Shown here: positions 59,406-64,000 of the stretch, one piece after another | Numbering within the stretch: position 1 is the stretch's first letter | How the letters are laid out: every line of letters starts with the position of its first letter | Origin: Luteolibacter arcticus | Lineage (GTDB): Bacteria; Verrucomicrobiota; Verrucomicrobiia; Verrucomicrobiales; Akkermansiaceae | Direction of reading: 5' to 3' | Length of the DNA: 64,000 bases | Assembly: GCF_025950235.1 (NCBI RefSeq) | Contig: NZ_JAPDDT010000009.1 | Span: forward strand, 124,001 to 188,000 | Notes under the pieces: generated by a model | The model's database searches: none | What the model saw: the letters and a program-made list of their open reading frames with translations, nothing else | What the model was told of the DNA's origin: nothing | Position numbers and translations under genes: made by a program

Positions 59406-61060
59406 ACTTGCCTGTCCCCTCTTGGCTCCGCGCCTACCCGCGCGATTGGCTGCGTGGGGACATCGTCGCCGGTATCACCCTCGCGGCCTATCTGATTCCG
59501 GCCGGTATCGGCGATGCCTCGCTCGCTGGCCTACCGCCCGAGGCCGGCCTCTACGCTTGCCTTTTCGGCGGGCTCGTCTTCTGGCTGTTCTGCGGGTCGC
59601 GCCATACGGTGATCACGGTGACCTCCGCCATCTCGCTGCTCATCGGAGCGTCACTCGCCCCGATGTCTGAAGGCGACCCCTCCCGCCATGCCGCCCTTGC
59701 CGCCGCGACGGCACTCCTCGTCGCGGTCATCGCCTTCGTCGCGTGGTTGGCCAAGGCCGGCACCATCGTCAATTTCATCTCGGAGCCGGTCATGATCGGC
59801 TTCAAGTGCGGCGTCGCCCTGTTCCTCGCCAGCTCCCAGTTGCCGAAGCTCTTCGGCTACAAGGGCGGCCACGGCGACTTCTGGGAGCGCAGCGGGCACT
59901 TCTTCAAACACCTCGGTCAAACCAATACCGCGGCGCTGCTCACCGGCCTCGCCGCGTTGGCGGTCTTGATCCTCGGCAAGATCTTCCTCAAGAACAAACC
60001 GGTCGGACTCTTCGTGGTGATCGGCAGCATAGTCGCGGCCACCTTGTTAGATTTGCAGAAACAAGGCGTGGCGATGCTTGGCAATGTTCCCCAGGGACTG
60101 CCGGCGCTGGGACTGCCCGAGGTAAGGGGAAGCGACCTTAACGAACTCCTGCCACTGGCACTCGCCTGCTTCATGCTCGGCGCTGTCGAGACCGCCGCCA
60201 TCGGCCGAATGTTCGCCGCGAAGCACGGGGCGCGCTTCAACAGCAACCGGGAATTCCTCGCCCTCTCCTTCTCTAACCTCCTCGCGGGGCTAGGACGCGG
60301 CTTTCCAATCAGCGGCGGCATGTCGCAGTCGCTCGTGAATGAAAGTGGGGGCGCTCGAACGCCACTCTCCGGCCTGATCGCCGCTCTGATCGTGCTGCTG
60401 GTCGCCCTGTTCCTGTCGGGACTCCTACACAACCTGCCGCAGCCGGCGCTAGCCGCCATCGTGCTCGTGGCGGTGGCGGGACTCTTCAAGGTGAAGGCAT
60501 TGAAGCGGCTTTGGCAATATGACCGCCCGGAGTTTCTGGTCGCCATGGCCGCCCTCGCCGGCGTCCTTTGTTCCGGCCTTCTGCGCGGCGTCCTGCTCGG
60601 GGCAGTGATCTCGATGGTGCAATTGATCCGCAGCGCGTCAAAGCCCCACGTCGCGGTGCTGGGCCGCATTCCCGGCACCCGCCGCTTCTCCGACAGCGCA
60701 CGCCACGAGGACAACGAACCGGTGCCGGGCGTCTTGATCGTCCGGCCGGAATCCGGGTTGGTCTATTTCAACATCGACCACGTCCGCGACCACATCACCG
60801 CCGCCGCCGACACCGCCAAGCCAAAGCTCGTGCTGCTAGATCTCTCCGCCGCACCCCGCGTCGATCTCCAAGCCGCGGAGACCATCGGCGCGCTGCACTC
60901 GGAACTTGCTGCGGCGGGCATCCGGCTCCAGATCGTCGAAGCCCGGGCCTCGGTTCGCGACAAGCTGCGCCTGGAGGGTTTGGACGAAAAGACCGGCACC
61001 ATCAACCGCCACACAAGTGTCGCCGATGCCGTCGATTCGTTCACCCATGGCACGGCCTGA
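59402..61060 (+). CDS. SulP family inorganic anion transporter with STAS domain
   Basis: The 552-residue protein has about 12 to 14 helices of the SulP fold: 'IVAGITLAAYLIPAGIGDAS', 'GGLVFWLFCGSRHTVITVTS', and 'RGFPISGGMSQSLVNESGGA'. The C-terminal STAS domain (about residues 435-545) has 'LIVRPESGLVYFNIDHVRDH' and 'LVLLDLSAAPRVDLQAAETI'. SulP proteins take up sulfate, bicarbonate or other anions with sodium or protons. Substrate is not visible in the sequence. It overlaps the lipase-like gene by 4 bases, probably one operon; this pairing has no obvious functional link. Confidence 0.9.
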   Translation: MNLPVPSWLRAYPRDWLRGDIVAGITLAAYLIPAGIGDASLAGLPPEAGLYACLFGGLVFWLFCGSRHTVITVTSAISLLIGASLAPMSEGDPSRHAALAAATALLVAVIAFVAWLAKAGTIVNFISEPVMIGFKCGVALFLASSQLPKLFGYKGGHGDFWERSGHFFKHLGQTNTAALLTGLAALAVLILGKIFLKNKPVGLFVVIGSIVAATLLDLQKQGVAMLGNVPQGLPALGLPEVRGSDLNELLPLALACFMLGAVETAAIGRMFAAKHGARFNSNREFLALSFSNLLAGLGRGFPISGGMSQSLVNESGGARTPLSGLIAALIVLLVALFLSGLLHNLPQPALAAIVLVAVAGLFKVKALKRLWQYDRPEFLVAMAALAGVLCSGLLRGVLLGAVISMVQLIRSASKPHVAVLGRIPGTRRFSDSARHEDNEPVPGVLIVRPESGLVYFNIDHVRDHITAAADTAKPKLVLLDLSAAPRVDLQAAETIGALHSELAAAGIRLQIVEARASVRDKLRLEGLDEKTGTINRHTSVADAVDSFTHGTA

Positions 61061-61079
61061 CGTCAGTGCAGTGGAAAAT

Positions 61080-62123
61080 TCAAGTCGTCTGACCGACCAG
61101 AAGCGTCGGCCGGTACGCCACTGACGGCAAGAGGCTGTCGGAACCGCTCCGGAAGAGTTCGAATGCCATCTCGGCGGCCCGTTTTCCCATCTCGTAAGCG
61201 GGGATCCGCATGGTGGTGAGGCGCTGCCAGGAAGACAACGAGCCGTAGTCGCCATTGAAGCTGGCGATCGCCAGGTCCTTGGGCACGCGGGCGCCGCGGT
61301 CGTAGGCGGCGCGACCGACGAGATTGGCGAGATCGTCGTCATAGGCGATCACCGCGTCATACTGGCGGATCACCTCCCAATCCGCGGGCGACACTTCGAC
61401 GTCGAGGCCGACCACGCCCTTGGAGGTGACGGTGTGGCAGGACACGGGAAGCTTGGCCTTGCGCATCGCCTTGCGGTAGCCGCTCTCACGGTCGCGAGCG
61501 CTGTGGTGCATCTTCTTCACCGGCGCACCACCTTCGACGTGGCGGTGGAGAAAGCCGACGCGCTGGTAGCCCTTCTCAATGAGATGACGGGTGAGTTCAC
61601 CGGCTGCCCACTCGTCATCGACATACACGGAATTCGTCTCGTGGCGGTCGTTGAGGAAGATGACCGGCAATCGCGCGGCCTGCACCTTCTCGAAGATCTG
61701 GCGGGCGATCTCGCTATAGCTCTCGATGACCAGGGCATCGAGATTCCGCTCGCTGAAGACGGCAGGCATGGCCTTGGTGATATCTTCCACGTCCACGGGA
61801 AGCCGGATCATGGTGATGCGGGAGCCTTGGACCTCCGCCACGTCGTGGACGCCGGCCAGGTAGCCAGCAGGCGAGCAGAGGAAGAGGCCGGTCTTCGCGG
61901 TGAAATAGCCGATCGTGTCGAAGCTGTTGGAGCGGATCGAGCGCGCTCCCGCGTGCGGCTGGTAGTTCAGCTCGCCGGCCACCCGTTTGACCCGGTCGAT
62001 CGTCTCCTGTTGGAGCTTGATGTTCGACTTCGGGTGCGGCCGCAGCGCTTGCGATACCGCAGCCGTGCTCAGGCCGGCGGCTTTGGCAATGTCCTTGATC
62101 GTCGCTCTACGGGGCGGAGTCAT
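61080..62123 (-). CDS. LacI-family transcriptional regulator
   Basis: The 347-residue protein has the LacI helix-turn-helix ('ATIKDIAKAAGLSTAAVSQA'), the hinge ('IDRVKRVAGELNYQPHAGA') and a periplasmic-binding-protein-like effector domain (about residues 65-347). The recognition helix uses 'STAAVSQAL' with Ala-Val rather than the common Thr-Val-Ser. 'AYDDDLANLVGRAAYDRG' and 'VPKDLAIASFNGDYGSLSSW' close the ligand cleft. It binds a sugar-like inducer; targets are unknown as no sugar gene lies adjacent. ATG 62123 is preferred; the frame is open further upstream. Confidence 0.88.
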   Translation of the reverse strand: MTPPRRATIKDIAKAAGLSTAAVSQALRPHPKSNIKLQQETIDRVKRVAGELNYQPHAGARSIRSNSFDTIGYFTAKTGLFLCSPAGYLAGVHDVAEVQGSRITMIRLPVDVEDITKAMPAVFSERNLDALVIESYSEIARQIFEKVQAARLPVIFLNDRHETNSVYVDDEWAAGELTRHLIEKGYQRVGFLHRHVEGGAPVKKMHHSARDRESGYRKAMRKAKLPVSCHTVTSKGVVGLDVEVSPADWEVIRQYDAVIAYDDDLANLVGRAAYDRGARVPKDLAIASFNGDYGSLSSWQRLTTMRIPAYEMGKRAAEMAFELFRSGSDSLLPSVAYRPTLLVGQTT

Positions 62124-62220
62124 GCGCGGCAATCCCACAGGGCGGGCCGTGGCCCGTCGATGCTTTTTCCCCGCGGTCCGTGGCATGTAACCAGCCTCTC
62201 CGGCATGGAAACGGCAGCGC

Positions 62221-62625
62221 TCACGGCTCCGCGAACCCGACGCCCGTGATCCGGATGTCTCCCGTCTCCGCGGCATCCGGAAACGAGACCTGCCCGCGTC
62301 GTGTCCCGTGACGGGGCACGAAATCAAGCATCACGCTCGCCTGATGCCCGATGCCTCCGGCAGTTCTGGTGACCTCCACTTTCACCTCACTCGCCGCGAT
62401 GTCACCATGGTTGGTCACTTCCACGACGACGGTCACCAGGCGTTCCTTTATCTCCGGTTCGCCTAACTTCGCGGATAGCGCCGGGGGCTGGTCCTGCCAT
62501 CCCGCTGCTGCCACTGCGAGAACCGCGATCATGGAAATGACGAGCAGACAGGAAAGCCCGAAGACCGTCCATTCCAGCGCATTCTTGCCCTGATCCCGGA
62601 TCTTTGATGTCTTGCGTTCACTCAT
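62221..62625 (-). CDS. TIGR02588 family membrane protein
   Basis: The 134-residue protein has one membrane helix ('TVFGLSCLLVISMIAVLAVA') and an extracytoplasmic beta-rich domain ('LVTVVVEVTNHGDIAASEVK'), which matches the family described as TIGR02588, a partner of TIGR02587. The function is not known. It lies 4 bases after the TIGR02587 gene, so they are one operon. The ATG at 62625 gives a sensible N-terminus ('MSERKTSKIRDQG'). Confidence 0.8.
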   Translation of the reverse strand: MSERKTSKIRDQGKNALEWTVFGLSCLLVISMIAVLAVAAAGWQDQPPALSAKLGEPEIKERLVTVVVEVTNHGDIAASEVKVEVTRTAGGIGHQASVMLDFVPRHGTRRGQVSFPDAAETGDIRITGVGFAEP

Positions 62626-62629
62626 GGTT

Positions 62630-63490
62630 TCAAGAGGGAGAGCGGCTTTGGAGGAGCAAGCGCCCGGCCGAGGCACCAAGGGATGCTGGCACCCCCACCA
62701 CCACACACATGGCAAATGCCAGCCACAGCGGCTGGCCATCAAAGCGGCCGAAGAAGAACAGGCAGCCGGCGCCCCCTGCCAGCGCCACGGCGTAGGTGGT
62801 GACCACCTCACGGAAATGCTCCATACGCGTCTCCCTTCGCACGTGGCGGTCCGCGCCATGCATCCTCGAATAGCTCAACGTCCAGGCGGCACCCAGTATC
62901 GAGACGACTGCCATCGCCAGGATGCGCTCCGGCGAACTAACCATGGCAATGATCATCACCTCGTCGGTCGCGGCAACGTTGGCGGCAAACAACACCGCAC
63001 CGCACAGGGCGATGGCCACCTGCGGCAAATACTCCCCCTCGTCTTTCCCAGCCGGCCCGCCCATCCCTTCGTCGCCATCCTCGTTTGCGCCCAGTTGCGA
63101 CGTGCCGACCGACACCCCGATCGCCACCGTCATTCCCTCCATCACCACCTTTCCGGTGATTTCATTGGTGCCGCTTTGCAGGTCGAGTTGACCGGTCAGC
63201 CATAGCGTGAATGCGGCGATTACCAACCCCAAGCCCATCTCTTCGATCGAATCGATGACAACCTCCGGGAACGTGGCGTCGCGCCGGAGTCCAGCAAACC
63301 GGTTGTAAAGCAGCAGCAGCGCGAAGGTCGCCAAGACGTAGAGCAGAATGCGCCAGGGATCGAGCAAGAAGCCCGCCCACCACACCTCCATGGTGTAGAG
63401 GAGCGGCAGGGAGAAAATGAGTCCACCGGCAATACCCCGGCCATACTCGAGCGAAGACTCGGCAATGGTCCGCTGGTGGCTGAATTCCAT
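62630..63490 (-). CDS. TIGR02587 family integral membrane protein
   Basis: The 286-residue protein has about seven transmembrane helices ('GGLIFSLPLLYTMEVWWAGF', 'ILLYVLATFALLLLY', 'VAATDEVMIIAMV', 'YAVALAGGAGCLFFF') and the family motifs 'SSLEYGRGIAGGLIFS' and 'FPEVVIDSIEEMGLGLVIAA'. TIGR02587 proteins occur with TIGR02588, their function unknown. ATG at 63490 is preferred over the GTG/ATG further up. It is the first gene of the pair and is divergent from the small Lys-rich protein gene at 63633. Confidence 0.82.
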   Translation of the reverse strand: MEFSHQRTIAESSLEYGRGIAGGLIFSLPLLYTMEVWWAGFLLDPWRILLYVLATFALLLLYNRFAGLRRDATFPEVVIDSIEEMGLGLVIAAFTLWLTGQLDLQSGTNEITGKVVMEGMTVAIGVSVGTSQLGANEDGDEGMGGPAGKDEGEYLPQVAIALCGAVLFAANVAATDEVMIIAMVSSPERILAMAVVSILGAAWTLSYSRMHGADRHVRRETRMEHFREVVTTYAVALAGGAGCLFFFGRFDGQPLWLAFAMCVVVGVPASLGASAGRLLLQSRSPS

Positions 63491-63632
63491 GAAGGGTCGG
63501 GGGAGTCTGCTCGTCCCCATCTAGCAGATTCCGGCCCGTTCAACAACCCGCCTGAAAATGCCTGTACGAAGGGCGGTGGGCCGCACCCGGAATGTGATCT
63601 GCTGGAAGAAGGAGAACAACCCTATCCCAGCC

Positions 63633-63866
63633 ATGCCAAAGGGAGACAAATCCAGCTACACCGACAAGCAGAAGCGCCAGGCCGAGCACATCGAGGAAGG
63701 CTACGAGGAACGTGGCGTCCCCAAGAAGGAAGCCGAAGCCCGCGCCTGGGCAACCGTCAACAAGATGGATCACGGCGGCAAGAAATCCGGTTCGGGCCGT
63801 GGCAAGAAAGTGAACAAGGAGCCGGCCCGCAAGGGCAGCAAAGCCTCTCACGCCAAACACGCATGA
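63633..63866 (+). CDS. Small Lys-rich 'plasmid stabilisation'-type protein
   Basis: The 77-residue protein (ATG at 63633) begins 'MPKGDKSSYTDKQKRQAEHI' and continues 'EEGYEERGVPKKEAEARAWA' and 'TVNKMDHGGKKSGSG'. I recognise it as the small basic protein often annotated as plasmid stabilisation protein in chromosomes of Proteobacteria and others; its role is unproven. The C-terminal Lys/Ala/Gly tail suggests DNA or RNA binding. Its stop overlaps the start of the next gene by 3 bases (GCATGA). Confidence 0.75.
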   Translation: MPKGDKSSYTDKQKRQAEHIEEGYEERGVPKKEAEARAWATVNKMDHGGKKSGSGRGKKVNKEPARKGSKASHAKHA

Positions 63867-64000
63867 ATACGAAACCTAAATCCGAAGGTCGCCTCCAAAT
63901 CGCTCGCGAGGATTGCGAGGTCGGCGACTGGGTCGACGTTGCCGCCGTCCCGGAATGGTCCGCGGAGCTGTCCACCCACGTCTTTCGTCGCGAGGGGATC
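63864..64000 (+). CDS. Gene truncated by the right edge, function unknown
   Basis: The ATG at 63864 overlaps the previous stop, and the frame is open to the end of the window (45 residues; 'MNTKPKSEGRLQIARED', 'DWVDVAAVPEWSAELSTHVF'). The start looks cytosolic, without signal peptide. No family is recognisable from this piece. Its overlap with the Lys-rich protein gene suggests co-transcription. Confidence 0.6.

Overview
The window looks like chromosomal DNA of a GC-rich Verrucomicrobiota bacterium, probably near Luteolibacter/Verrucomicrobiaceae. This is an inference from gene content: secreted proteins ending in a 'DPDHDGLPN'-type acidic tail plus a closing beta domain, ThuA and Gfo/Idh/MocA catabolic clusters, a sigma factor/anti-sigma/YfbK-like operon, and dispersed GC-rich inverted repeats. 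I see no rRNA, tRNA, CRISPR array, phage or insertion-sequence gene. Several starts were moved inward from the longest reading frame using signal peptides, family N-termini or ribosome-binding sites.

Layout. 0-9.4 kb: housekeeping and regulation (PAS-AraC regulator, nadD, TPR protein, dCMP deaminase-like protein, YfbK-like anti-sigma protein, ECF sigma factor, rex, heme A synthase, AI-2E family permease, TIGR01777 epimerase, GbsR/MarR regulator). 9.5-14.0 kb: two secreted proteins, one a large Ig-like/lamin-tail-like protein and one an SGNH hydrolase. 14.0-18.7 kb: a minus-strand sugar catabolism cluster (sugar phosphate isomerase, two Gfo/Idh/MocA dehydrogenases, a ThuA protein, a DUF4177-like protein). 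18.9-20.4 kb: ribBA and L-rhamnose mutarotase. 20.7-26.7 kb: a reductive pyrimidine degradation operon (CoA-acylating semialdehyde dehydrogenase, small membrane protein, dihydropyrimidinase, NCS1 permease, omega-transaminase). 26.9-32.3 kb: nagB, small proteins, a lipid kinase, a SanA-like protein and a large lipoprotein. 32.5-40.3 kb: SLC45-like sugar transporter with a secreted GH13 enzyme, an EEP-family lipoprotein, tatA and hrpB. 40.3-47.9 kb: a YddA/SbmA-type ABC protein with a degenerate ATPase, and an RND efflux operon whose outer-membrane gene has two nonsense codons. 47.9-57.3 kb: an all-minus signalling and stress locus (sensor kinase, FixJ-like and single-domain response regulators, two secreted proteins, a coiled-coil protein, class III PPK2). 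57.5-64 kb: gene remnants, a lipase-like lipoprotein, a SulP transporter, a LacI regulator, the TIGR02587/TIGR02588 membrane pair and a small Lys-rich protein.

Most notable observations: (1) a YfbK-like protein with both flanking domains but no von Willebrand A domain, encoded with its sigma factor; (2) an ABC transporter in which Walker A, the catalytic glutamate and the H-loop histidine are all replaced; (3) an RND outer-membrane gene broken at two codons that were probably Trp; (4) an intrinsic terminator embedded in the signal-peptide codons of a lipoprotein gene behind tatA; (5) the kinase/regulator/secreted TPR/SnoaL/PPK2 locus; (6) a remnant of an aspartase C-terminus fused out of frame to a secreted coiled-coil remnant; (7) a shared 18-bp palindrome in front of both gbsR-like and its downstream gene.
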